Below are positions 1 to 5,069 of a stretch of 5,069 nt of DNA, one piece after another. Both the position numbers and the translations under genes were made by a program. Origin of the DNA: GWC2-37-13 sp964564535 (GTDB taxonomy: Bacteria; Patescibacteriota; Microgenomatia; UBA1406; GWC2-37-13). The stretch covers positions 1 to 5,069 of the forward strand of contig CAZMBH010000063.1 in NCBI GenBank assembly GCA_964564535.1, in the 5' to 3' direction. Below the pieces are notes generated by a model that saw only the letters and a program-made list of their open reading frames with translations, made no database searches and was not told the DNA's origin. The stretch's first letter is position 1. Each line of letters starts with the position of its first letter.

Positions 1-1
1 T

Positions 2-574
2 TTACTTCAAATATCTTCCAATAAATATCGTCAGCCAGAGGAAAATCATTAAACAAAAAACCGTTTCTGAGATAGCGTTGAAGTAATTTAAAAACAAGAA
101 AATGTTAGCCATGATCGTTTCAAACAAAATCAAGAGCTTGGAAAAATGAACAAAATTTTCATCGTTTGTTAATCTGGCTAAAGAATATTGGGAAAATATC
201 CAGGAAAAAAAAGTCGTGATAAAAATTACCAAATGAATTAAAGGAAATTGATTGGTCGGAAAAAAACCGAATAATCCAAAAGACAGAATTGCTACAAGCA
301 GAACTGCGGCCGGTATTGTTTTTAAACGTAAGTTATAAAATTTAATAACATAGTAAGCAAAACTTAGATCAAGAAAGCTTTTTATAAAGAATAGAGAATT
401 AAAAATTGAAAGATTTTTTTGATCTAAAAAACGGGCCAAACCGGAAATTGTATAGTCAGAAAAACTATAATTTGTTGTTTTAACTCCCATATAGTAAGTT
501 GAAGATAAAAAGAACAGGATAGAAAGAATCGCGTTGTACTTAAAGATTGTTAACCGGTTTCTGGATTCTTCCAT
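2..574 (-). CDS. Six-helix integral membrane protein, DUF998-like
   Basis: This 190-residue protein is complete: ATG at 574-572 and TAA at 4-2. It is almost wholly hydrophobic, with about six predicted membrane helices near residues 12-30, 58-80, 87-105, 110-133, 145-164 and 168-187. Features recalling the DUF998 family are SDYTISGL (39-46) after helix 1, the FN at 58-59 opening helix 2, GFFPTN (103-108) and the following His114. DUF998 proteins are six-helix membrane proteins of about this length with no firmly established biochemical role, so no function is offered. The gene starts 7 bases after the upstream Nudix gene ends and lacks a Shine-Dalgarno site. A promoter-like sequence over the Nudix stop codon could make its mRNA leaderless. 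That it is an integral membrane protein is near certain; the family call is moderate and rests on motif memory. Confidence 0.6.
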   Translation of the reverse strand: MEESRNRLTIFKYNAILSILFFLSSTYYMGVKTTNYSFSDYTISGLARFLDQKNLSIFNSLFFIKSFLDLSFAYYVIKFYNLRLKTIPAAVLLVAILSFGLFGFFPTNQFPLIHLVIFITTFFSWIFSQYSLARLTNDENFVHFSKLLILFETIMANIFLFLNYFNAISETVFCLMIFLWLTIFIGRYLK

Positions 575-580
575 AGATTT

Positions 581-608
581 ATTATAATCTTTGGAGAATC
601 TTTGTGAA
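581..608 (-). promoter_or_regulatory. Probable sigma70-type promoter for the DUF998-like gene
   Basis: On the minus strand a perfect TATAAT (586-581) lies 16 bases after TTCACA (608-603, five of six consensus bases). The -10 box contains the TAA stop of the Nudix gene. Transcription would begin about 7 bases after the -10 box, at or next to the A of the ATG at 574, giving a leaderless message. TATAAT is common by chance in AT-rich DNA, but the matching -35 box and its spacing favour a real promoter. Confidence 0.45.
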
Positions 609-995
609 GGCCTCTTTGTCCGATTGATAAGTTAGTATTTTCTTTACTTCGTCAGCATCCACAAATTTTGCCTCGCTCATTTCCCAATCATGATTTTTCG
701 GGTCACCGGAAACGTATTCCATTAAAAAATAAAAAACAGTTTTTTTGTAAAGAACTCCTTCAAATTGGTATTCATATTTGGTAATAATCGGCTCAGGATC
801 TTTGATTATTGCTTTTACTCCACCTTCCTCTTCAACTTCTCTCAGGGCAGCCGTCTCATTGGTTTCGTTTTTATTAATATCGCCGACAAATCCTTTAGGA
901 AAAACCCAACCTTTATGTTGGGAATGTTGACAGATAAGCCAGAGGTCACCCTTAAAAACAATTCCTCCGGCGGAAGTTTGATTAATTATTTTCAT
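582..995 (-). CDS. Nudix hydrolase (Ap4A-hydrolase-like)
   Basis: This 137-residue protein has a perfect Nudix box at residues 38-60: Gly38, five residues, Glu44, seven residues, then REVEEEGGV (52-60). Glu53, Glu56 and Glu57 are the expected metal ligands. Nudix enzymes cleave nucleoside diphosphates linked to another group. The AGGIVF start (9-14) and WVFPKG (30-35) just before the box resemble bis(5'-nucleosyl)-tetraphosphatase relatives more than MutT, but the substrate cannot be fixed from sequence. No signal peptide is seen, so it should be cytoplasmic. The length is typical. The ATG at 995 is preserved just downstream of an inverted-repeat element; I see neither a Shine-Dalgarno site nor a clear promoter in front of it, so it may be read through from the upstream operon. 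The DUF998-like gene follows after 7 bases. Confidence 0.9.
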   Translation of the reverse strand: MKIINQTSAGGIVFKGDLWLICQHSQHKGWVFPKGFVGDINKNETNETAALREVEEEGGVKAIIKDPEPIITKYEYQFEGVLYKKTVFYFLMEYVSGDPKNHDWEMSEAKFVDADEVKKILTYQSDKEAFTKILQRL

Positions 996-1005
996 AGTTC
1001 AAAAG

Positions 1006-1102
1006 TTGTCATCCCCGTGAAGACGGGGATCCAGTCTATAATTACTTTATAAAAATAATAAGGAACATTTAGCTTGGATTCCCGCCTACGCGGAAATGAC
1101 AA
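1006..1102. repeat. REPIN-like inverted-repeat element (two facing GC-rich palindromes)
   Basis: Two GC-rich units face each other in AT-rich surroundings. The left arm (1006-1033) and the reverse complement of the right arm (1102-1075) agree at 22 of 28 positions; both begin TTGTCAT and end ATCCA. Each arm is itself a hairpin: 1011-1030 has an 8-bp stem around GAAG, and 1078-1097 has an 8-bp stem with one mismatch around CTAC. The spacer is about 41 bases and AT-rich. Palindromes of this GTCATYCCCG type are dispersed repeats in many bacterial genomes, and paired REP units are often moved by REP-associated (RAYT) transposases, none of which is in the window. It fills nearly all of the gap between the VKOR-PyrD gene and the Nudix gene, and on the minus strand it could fold and weaken read-through. 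No clear target duplication is visible. Confidence 0.7.
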
Positions 1103-1123
1103 TAATTTATTAAATTTAACTAA

Positions 1124-2677
1124 CTATTTGTTATTAACCCCAACAGCTTCACTTATATTCTTAAACCCATCTTTCTCCAATAGTTCTTCCATCTCTAAAT
1201 TAATCTGCGATATAATCTGAGGCCCCTGATAGATCATTCCGGTTATCAGTTGAATTAATGAAGCCCCAAGTTTTATCTTTTTATAGGCGTCTTGACCGTT
1301 GAAGACTCCACCACAACCGACAATAATCAATTTATCTCCGAATTTTTTATAAGTTAATTTAATAAGTTCATTAGACCGTGGCTCACAAGGTTTGCCGCTA
1401 AAATTTCCAACTTTAAATTTTTTAACCTCCTGCTTATTGAGGAGAGAATTTGTTCTATCTTTCATTAGATTTCCGATAATTACACCTTTAATTATTTTAT
1501 GTTCAGAAACAATATTTAAAAGTGAAATAAATTCCTTATTGGAAATGGAAATAGGCATCTTAACAAAGACTGGCTTTTTAATTTTTAATCGACCGACAGA
1601 TTTAAGTAAAAGACCTAAGTTAGCAGGTTTGTAAAAATCAGTTGCCGTATTAATTAAATTCGGGCAACTGATATTCAGTTCATAATATTTATTTTTAGTT
1701 CCGGATCTTTCAAAAGTCTTAAAGGTAGCAACTACGTCTTTGATAGCGTCATTGGTATTTTTGATCGATAAATTATTTGACATTCCGATACTAATTCCCA
1801 CTGGGATCTCAAATTTTAGATTATTAATTTTACTTTCAATTACTCTTACCCCTTTATTTTTGAAGCCCTTATAAACCATTAACGATCTAGATTTTGGTAG
1901 CCGTCCCAGGCGGGGTCGAGGATTGCCTTTATAAGACAGATTGGTAATTGTTCCAACGCTTTGAAATCCAAAACCAAGCGAATAGAGAATCTGCGTTAAC
2001 CTCGCTTCGTAATCAAATCCGGCGGCTAAACCAACCGGACCGGGAAAACTTATTCCGGAAACTTTTTGTTTTAGTTTTGAAGACGAATAGTTAAATTTCC
2101 AATTGATATAATTTTTGAGAAATGATTTACCAAGCAAATCACCCAAAAAAATGTGCGATACATGAATAAACTCCGCATCAAATAAAAAAAATACCGGCTT
2201 GATGATATTTTGATATATAAAAGCAATTATATTTAAGCGGAGGGAAAATCTTTCTTTGTAAAAAATTTTTCCGATAAGAAAAAAAATCATAAAACTGATC
2301 AGAGCCGACAACATACAGTAAATGCAGATGCTTTTTAAAATAACCAGCTGAAGATATACAAAATATAAAGAAAAAATTGCCCCAAGCATCGACTGGAGAA
2401 TTAACCAATAAATAAGAATTCTTTTTTTATATTTAAATAGAAAAATAACAATAAGCAATAAAAAAACATATTGAGTGACTCCCAGAACCGCCAGAGGAAT
2501 CCCGAACATGACGGAATAACTGCTTCTTAAAACTCTTCCACAATCTGAAAGGATCGGAAGAAAGCGGTTAATAGTGCAAGGGGGGATGACCTGCCGGTAA
2601 TGTTCATAGGTCAAATATCCGGCATCAATAATTCCTAAAACGATAAATAAAGTGAGTAAAATTTTTTTAAATTTCAT
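1124..2677 (-). CDS. pyrD: VKOR-dihydroorotate dehydrogenase (class 2-like PyrD) fusion protein
   Basis: This single 517-residue frame joins two enzymes. Residues 1-140 are a VKOR-family, four-helix, quinone-linked thiol oxidase: loop cysteines Cys34 and Cys46, the FGIPLAVLG half-helix (58-66) and the CIYC active-site pair (Cys118, Cys121). Basic residues at 3-5 and 82-86 put the cysteines outside and the C-terminus inside. Residues about 155-517 are a dihydroorotate dehydrogenase with the class 2 N-terminal helices (about 157-185), which form the quinone tunnel in that family. Class 2 landmarks are GLAAGFD (216-222), PRPRLGRL (253-260), NISCPN (335-340), FVK with Lys373, GN (402-403), FSGKP (426-430) and the phosphate loop near VGCGG (453-457). 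Compared with E. coli PyrD recalled from memory, Lys66 is Tyr223, Asn111 is Val268 and the catalytic Ser175 is Cys338, so orotate synthesis is not certain. The start overlaps the upstream Nudix stop as ATGA, implying translational coupling. No DsbA-like partner is visible here. Confidence 0.9.
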   Translation of the reverse strand: MKFKKILLTLFIVLGIIDAGYLTYEHYRQVIPPCTINRFLPILSDCGRVLRSSYSVMFGIPLAVLGVTQYVFLLLIVIFLFKYKKRILIYWLILQSMLGAIFSLYFVYLQLVILKSICIYCMLSALISFMIFFLIGKIFYKERFSLRLNIIAFIYQNIIKPVFFLFDAEFIHVSHIFLGDLLGKSFLKNYINWKFNYSSSKLKQKVSGISFPGPVGLAAGFDYEARLTQILYSLGFGFQSVGTITNLSYKGNPRPRLGRLPKSRSLMVYKGFKNKGVRVIESKINNLKFEIPVGISIGMSNNLSIKNTNDAIKDVVATFKTFERSGTKNKYYELNISCPNLINTATDFYKPANLGLLLKSVGRLKIKKPVFVKMPISISNKEFISLLNIVSEHKIIKGVIIGNLMKDRTNSLLNKQEVKKFKVGNFSGKPCEPRSNELIKLTYKKFGDKLIIVGCGGVFNGQDAYKKIKLGASLIQLITGMIYQGPQIISQINLEMEELLEKDGFKNISEAVGVNNK

Positions 2678-3090
2678 ATATTTATTTTTTCTGCCTCCAG
2701 AACCATCTCAAAAGTTTTAGGCATCAATTTTAACTTTGAAATTTCATCCAGCTCAAACCAATTATACTCCGAGGCCTCATCGTTTAGAATAATTTTTGCT
2801 TTTTCGTTTTTAAGTTTACAAAGAAAGCAGATAAAAACTCCCTGCCAGTTATGTCTCACTTCAGTATAAATTTTTGGGATAAGAGAAACAATTTCGATTT
2901 CAGTTCCGATTTCTTCGATCATTTCCCGCTTAGCCGTTTCTTCGGGTATTTCCCCGAATTCCATCCCTCCTCCGGGAAACTGCCAGACGTAGGGATAAAA
3001 TTCTTTATCTTTTGGATCAAAACTGACCCTTTTGGTCATTAGAAATTTATTGTCTTTTTTTATTAGTACAATCACGACAGGCTTAATCAT
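2674..3090 (-). CDS. Nudix hydrolase (MutT/NTP pyrophosphohydrolase-like)
   Basis: This 138-residue cytoplasmic protein has a full Nudix box at residues 41-63: Gly41, Glu47, then REMIEEIGT (55-63) with metal-binding Glu56, Glu59 and Glu60. The preceding VWQFPGGGMEFGE (35-47) is typical of MutT-like enzymes that hydrolyse (oxidised) nucleoside triphosphates or small nucleotide derivatives. The exact substrate is not readable. The ATG at 3090 follows the toroid gene's TGA by 3 bases. A TTGTCA/TATAAT promoter ends 7 bases before the ATG, so the message may be leaderless. Its TGA overlaps the ATG of the VKOR-PyrD gene (ATGA), so the two are almost certainly translated from one mRNA. It is a different protein from the Nudix gene at 582-995, with little similarity outside the box. 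Confidence 0.9.
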   Translation of the reverse strand: MIKPVVIVLIKKDNKFLMTKRVSFDPKDKEFYPYVWQFPGGGMEFGEIPEETAKREMIEEIGTEIEIVSLIPKIYTEVRHNWQGVFICFLCKLKNEKAKIILNDEASEYNWFELDEISKLKLMPKTFEMVLEAEKINI

Positions 3091-3093
3091 TAT

Positions 3094-4389
3094 TCACATT
3101 ATACCTTTATGAAGTATCAGTGACAAGACTCCCAACCCAAAAAAAATAATTGTTTGAATAGGGATTTTTTTATTTGTTGTTTGTGTTTGGATTCCTAGAA
3201 TCTTTTCGGTTGGTATCGGATCCGCCTTTGTCAAGACTACGGCGGACAAAGTTGGTTGAAGTAGTTTGTTAGGGATAGGCGTTGATGTTGGTTTTGGGGT
3301 TGAGATTGGAGCCGTTTTTGGCTGGGGAGTTGATGTTGGAGTAGGAGTAGTTGTTGGAGTGGGTGTTGGGGTTGATGTTGGCATTGGTGTCGAGGTCGGT
3401 GTCGGTGTTATTGTTGGAGTGACTGTAGGAATGTTTCCGGAAAAAATTCTAATCGGCCAGAAGACATCCTTAAGGGCTGTGATGACATAGGAGGTGTCAA
3501 AAGTGTCTCCGGGAGGATATATCGGTTGATAAGGGAAAGATCCGTCAGGCTGCTGGGTCGAAAGTAAATAATTTTGGGCATTAATAAAGGATACATCGCC
3601 ACTCATTCCTAGTGCCGCTAACGCCATTACAACCCAAGAAGTCGTTGACACATTCGAAGTGGTATCCCAGCTTGTTCCCGGATCCGGATCATAGGCAAAT
3701 CCGCCGTCAGCATTTTGGTGCGAAAGTAAATAATTTTTAGCGTTGTCAATTGCCGTTTGAAGATTGGCAACGTCAACTCCCTGAGTTTTGGCAGCAACCA
3801 GTGAAATAATAGAAGAGGCGGTGTCATCAATATCGCCGCCAACTGAAAGATCTGAGGAATAGCTAAAGCTGCCGTCAGTATGCTGATGGGAAATAATAAA
3901 CGATGTCGTGTCGGTCATAATTGCGCTTGAACTGCTTTCGCGGCTGGCGACCAAAGCCAGTAATCCGAAAATATCATCATTGATAGCGGTTTCATTTCCA
4001 ATTTGATTATTTTTATAGTAAGTTTTCAGTCCGTCAACCAAATTTACTCCGGAATAATCATAAGGATTTTGGTTATCGGCGGTCACGGCAAGGATCCTTC
4101 TTGACCAGTCGGTTGATGAATTATTTGTAGCCGGCGGATTATTTCTTAAATAAAAATCTAAAGTTTGTCCGCTGGCTGTTGATATGGTTGAAATATCAAT
4201 ATCTAAAGCAGAAAATGCCATCGACGCCCAATCGGAAACTCCGGAAAATCCGTCGATTTGTCCATCAATTTTTTGCTGGGTCCGTAAATAGTTGATTGCA
4301 CTATCAATTGCGGTTTGATTTGGGGAAACGGCCAAAGAGGGGACAGCTAAAAATAAAAACAACCAGATAATTAAAAATATTTTTTTCAT
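3094..4389 (-). CDS. Secreted, membrane-anchored alpha/alpha-toroid protein (transcobalamin N-terminal-like / prenyltransferase-repeat)
   Basis: This 431-residue exported protein starts with a signal peptide (basic KK, hydrophobic 4-16, likely cut after SLA at 18-20). Residues 22-310 contain about five helical-pair repeats of the squalene cyclase/prenyltransferase/transcobalamin superfamily. The clearest are NYLRTQQ (33-39), SHQHTDGSF (167-175), SHQNADGGF (223-231) and STQQPDGSF (277-285), each followed by a D-T/S-rich helix such as DIDDTA (186-191), WDTTSN (241-246) and FDTSYV (297-302). A Pro/Thr-rich stalk (321-373) leads to a C-terminal membrane helix (410-426) and a short basic end, so the barrel is displayed outside the cell. 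There are no cysteines. It starts one base after the DUF4430 gene stops (TAA-T-ATG). With that partner and the riboswitch, the likely role is binding cobalamin or a related corrinoid. The fold is well supported; the ligand is an inference. A terpene cyclase is a less likely alternative. Confidence 0.8.
   Translation of the reverse strand: MKKIFLIIWLFLFLAVPSLAVSPNQTAIDSAINYLRTQQKIDGQIDGFSGVSDWASMAFSALDIDISTISTASGQTLDFYLRNNPPATNNSSTDWSRRILAVTADNQNPYDYSGVNLVDGLKTYYKNNQIGNETAINDDIFGLLALVASRESSSSAIMTDTTSFIISHQHTDGSFSYSSDLSVGGDIDDTASSIISLVAAKTQGVDVANLQTAIDNAKNYLLSHQNADGGFAYDPDPGTSWDTTSNVSTTSWVVMALAALGMSGDVSFINAQNYLLSTQQPDGSFPYQPIYPPGDTFDTSYVITALKDVFWPIRIFSGNIPTVTPTITPTPTSTPMPTSTPTPTPTTTPTPTSTPQPKTAPISTPKPTSTPIPNKLLQPTLSAVVLTKADPIPTEKILGIQTQTTNKKIPIQTIIFFGLGVLSLILHKGIM
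3098..3126 (-). promoter_or_regulatory. Strong sigma70-type promoter for the Nudix/VKOR-PyrD operon
   Basis: On the minus strand TTGTCA (3126-3121, five of six consensus bases) and a perfect TATAAT (3103-3098) are separated by the ideal 17 bases. The promoter lies over the last codons and near the stop of the toroid gene. The expected start point is at about 3091-3090, on the ATG of the Nudix gene, predicting a leaderless mRNA. This would uncouple the Nudix/VKOR-PyrD pair from riboswitch control of the upstream genes, although read-through remains possible because no terminator is seen between them. Confidence 0.6.
3271..3429 (-). repeat. Low-complexity Pro/Thr codon repeat (surface stalk)
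   Basis: Alternating Pro and Thr/Ser codons give a degenerate, roughly 6-base repeat encoding residues 321-373 of the toroid protein. Such stalks commonly hold a surface domain away from the membrane and may be glycosylated. The tract can vary in length through slippage and also creates a long meaningless Val/Gly open frame on the plus strand. Confidence 0.8.
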
Positions 4390-4390
4390 A

Positions 4391-4957
4391 TTAATTATAT
4401 TTCCAGGTGACCGTAGAATTTTTTTCTAAAGTGTAATTTGAACAGCCGCTAGGTTTGCCGCTTCCGTCAACGGCAAAGTTCCAGTTATCGGAAAAACCGT
4501 TTATCTCTTTGACGTAATCGCTATTCAAGGGAGCTCCGTAATGCAGGATTGTTACTGATTTAATTTTTCCGTCATTTTTTGCGTCATTTAAAATTGAGCA
4601 GGGATTAAGGTCTTCCTTGTAGGTTAACAAAAATTTATTATTTCCATCAGGACCGTTTATTTCCAGATTAATCACGTCCTGTTGAGGTGTGCTAGTTGGA
4701 TTGGTCAAGTTAGTTGAATTGGTTGAAATGGTCGGAGTTGGTTGAACTGGTAGAACATTGGTCGGGGTCGGGTTTTCCCATCCTTTGGTAATGAGCAGAG
4801 TCGATTTGATTGGGGTAGGAGTTACGGTGACAACGGGTGATGGTTGAATTAGTTTAATTGGTTGAATTTGTTTATTCTTGTTCGGGTTATATAAAGAAGT
4901 TCCTGCAAGAAGAAGGAAAACAACCGCCAGAATTTTAAAAATATTTCTTTTAAACAT
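4391..4957 (-). CDS. Membrane-anchored DUF4430 (transcobalamin C-terminal-like) protein
   Basis: This protein has 188 residues from the ATG at 4957. An upstream in-frame TTG at 5002 is rejected because it lies inside the riboswitch and would put non-hydrophobic residues before the signal sequence. Residues 4-22 form an N-terminal signal or anchor helix with no lipobox Cys. A Pro/Thr/Asn-rich stalk follows (about 31-91; TPTP-type repeats), then a beta-rich domain (95-187). The pattern NWNFAVDG (158-165), a Cys-containing loop and LEKNSTVTWKY at the C-terminus match DUF4430, which corresponds to the C-terminal cobalamin-covering domain of transcobalamin and intrinsic factor. Cys120 and Cys172 may form a disulfide outside the cell. 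The AAGG at 4964-4961 is only 3 bases before the ATG, a tight Shine-Dalgarno spacing. It is the first gene after a cobalamin riboswitch and is tightly coupled to the toroid gene, which suggests that the two products act as halves of one B12-binding unit. Confidence 0.8.
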   Translation of the reverse strand: MFKRNIFKILAVVFLLLAGTSLYNPNKNKQIQPIKLIQPSPVVTVTPTPIKSTLLITKGWENPTPTNVLPVQPTPTISTNSTNLTNPTSTPQQDVINLEINGPDGNNKFLLTYKEDLNPCSILNDAKNDGKIKSVTILHYGAPLNSDYVKEINGFSDNWNFAVDGSGKPSGCSNYTLEKNSTVTWKYN

Positions 4958-4959
4958 AG

Positions 4960-5006
4960 ACCTTAGACTTTTCGCTCGAAAGTCAAATATCGGTAATAAC
5001 AAAGGT
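4960..5006 (-). promoter_or_regulatory. Riboswitch expression platform: hairpin and anti-Shine-Dalgarno pairing
   Basis: A hairpin with a 6-bp stem, GACTTT (4984-4979) with AAAGTC (4971-4966), and a 7-base loop sits one base before AAGG, the probable ribosome site of the DUF4430 gene. AAGGT (4964-4960) is exactly complementary to ACCTT (5006-5002) at the 3' end of the B12 box, so the ribosome site can pair with part of the ligand-binding core. No run of U follows a hairpin, so control at translation is more likely than at transcription. The direction of switching cannot be decided by eye. Confidence 0.45.
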
Positions 5007-5069
5007 AAGTTTTCTGGCTGTAACAGTTACGGCATAGCCACGGATTTATCACCGTGATTTCCTTTTAAG
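5004..5069 (-). promoter_or_regulatory. Cobalamin (B12) riboswitch core, truncated by the window edge
   Basis: Read on the minus strand, this stretch has the conserved blocks of the cobalamin riboswitch in the right order: TTAAAAGGAAA (5068-5058), stem CACGG (5056-5052) with CCGTG (5043-5039) enclosing TGATAAAT, the GGCTATGCC loop region (5039-5031), AACTGT (5028-5023) and a B12 box AGCCAGAAAACTTACC (5019-5004). The match to the family pattern (GGAA, GGTG..AA.TCC, CC.G..ACTGT, GCCAG..GACC) is close. Only three bases separate ACTGT from the B12 box, so the usual peripheral arm is missing, giving a compact form. The 5' strand of P1/P2 and the promoter lie beyond position 5069. It lies 46 bases upstream of the DUF4430 gene ATG and presumably controls that gene and the coupled toroid gene. 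Confidence 0.8.

Noticed and set aside
765..1052. Plus-strand open frame over the Nudix gene and repeat element
   Set aside because: It runs antisense to a gene with a perfect Nudix box and ends by reading the palindromic repeat; there is no start signal or domain.
1006..1102. Rho-independent terminator after the VKOR-PyrD gene
   Set aside because: The hairpins are stable but are not followed by a run of U on the minus strand; the paired, inverted arrangement fits a dispersed repeat better, though some termination effect is possible.
3271..3429. Possible CRISPR-like or tandem DNA repeat array
   Set aside because: The periodicity is a short degenerate Pro/Thr codon pattern in frame with the protein, without spacer-repeat structure.
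3266..3490. Plus-strand Val/Gly-repeat open frame
   Set aside because: It is the antisense shadow of the Pro/Thr codon repeat in the toroid protein, has no recognisable fold and lies entirely within a well-supported gene.
4394..4399. TATAAT just before the toroid gene start
   Set aside because: Only 4 bases separate it from the ATG, so transcription would begin inside the codon, and there is no acceptable -35 box; it encodes the last residues of the DUF4430 protein.
4391..5002. Longer DUF4430 reading frame starting at TTG 5002
   Set aside because: The extra 15 residues are encoded by the riboswitch tail, and the ATG at 4957 places a normal basic-hydrophobic signal sequence at the N-terminus with AAGG just upstream.

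Overview
This is an AT-rich, gene-dense window in which all six protein genes lie on the minus strand with very short gaps or overlaps. Several traits suggest a Candidate Phyla Radiation (Patescibacteria, perhaps Microgenomates) genome: Pro/Thr-rich linkers in secreted proteins, few clear Shine-Dalgarno sites, small genes and the types of protein encoded. This placement is an inference from style, not from a marker gene. TGA ends two proteins at their expected lengths, so the code reads as standard bacterial.

Read in the direction of transcription (from the right edge leftwards), the first module is about vitamin B12. At 5004-5069 is the conserved core of a cobalamin riboswitch, cut by the window edge. 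It is followed by a gene for a membrane-anchored protein with a DUF4430 (transcobalamin C-terminal-like) domain (4391-4957). One base later starts a gene for a secreted, C-terminally anchored alpha/alpha-toroid protein (3094-4389). Animal transcobalamin and intrinsic factor are exactly such an alpha-barrel plus a DUF4430-like beta domain, with cobalamin bound between them. The arrangement therefore looks like a split, surface-displayed B12-capture system under B12 riboswitch control.

The second module starts at a good sigma70-type promoter (TTGTCA-17-TATAAT, 3098-3126) that would give a nearly leaderless mRNA. It contains a MutT-like Nudix hydrolase (2674-3090), overlapping by ATGA a 517-residue fusion (1124-2677). 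The fusion joins a four-helix VKOR (vitamin K epoxide reductase family) domain to a class 2-like dihydroorotate dehydrogenase (PyrD). Both halves belong to quinone-reducing families. The PyrD half carries Cys in place of the class 2 catalytic Ser and has lost two other conserved active-site residues.

An inverted-repeat, REPIN-like element (1006-1102) separates this from the third module: a second Nudix hydrolase (582-995) and a six-helix DUF998-like membrane protein (2-574), which has its own likely leaderless promoter over the Nudix stop codon. No stretch longer than about 130 bases lacks a gene. No tRNA, rRNA, CRISPR array, transposase or convincing classical terminator was seen.
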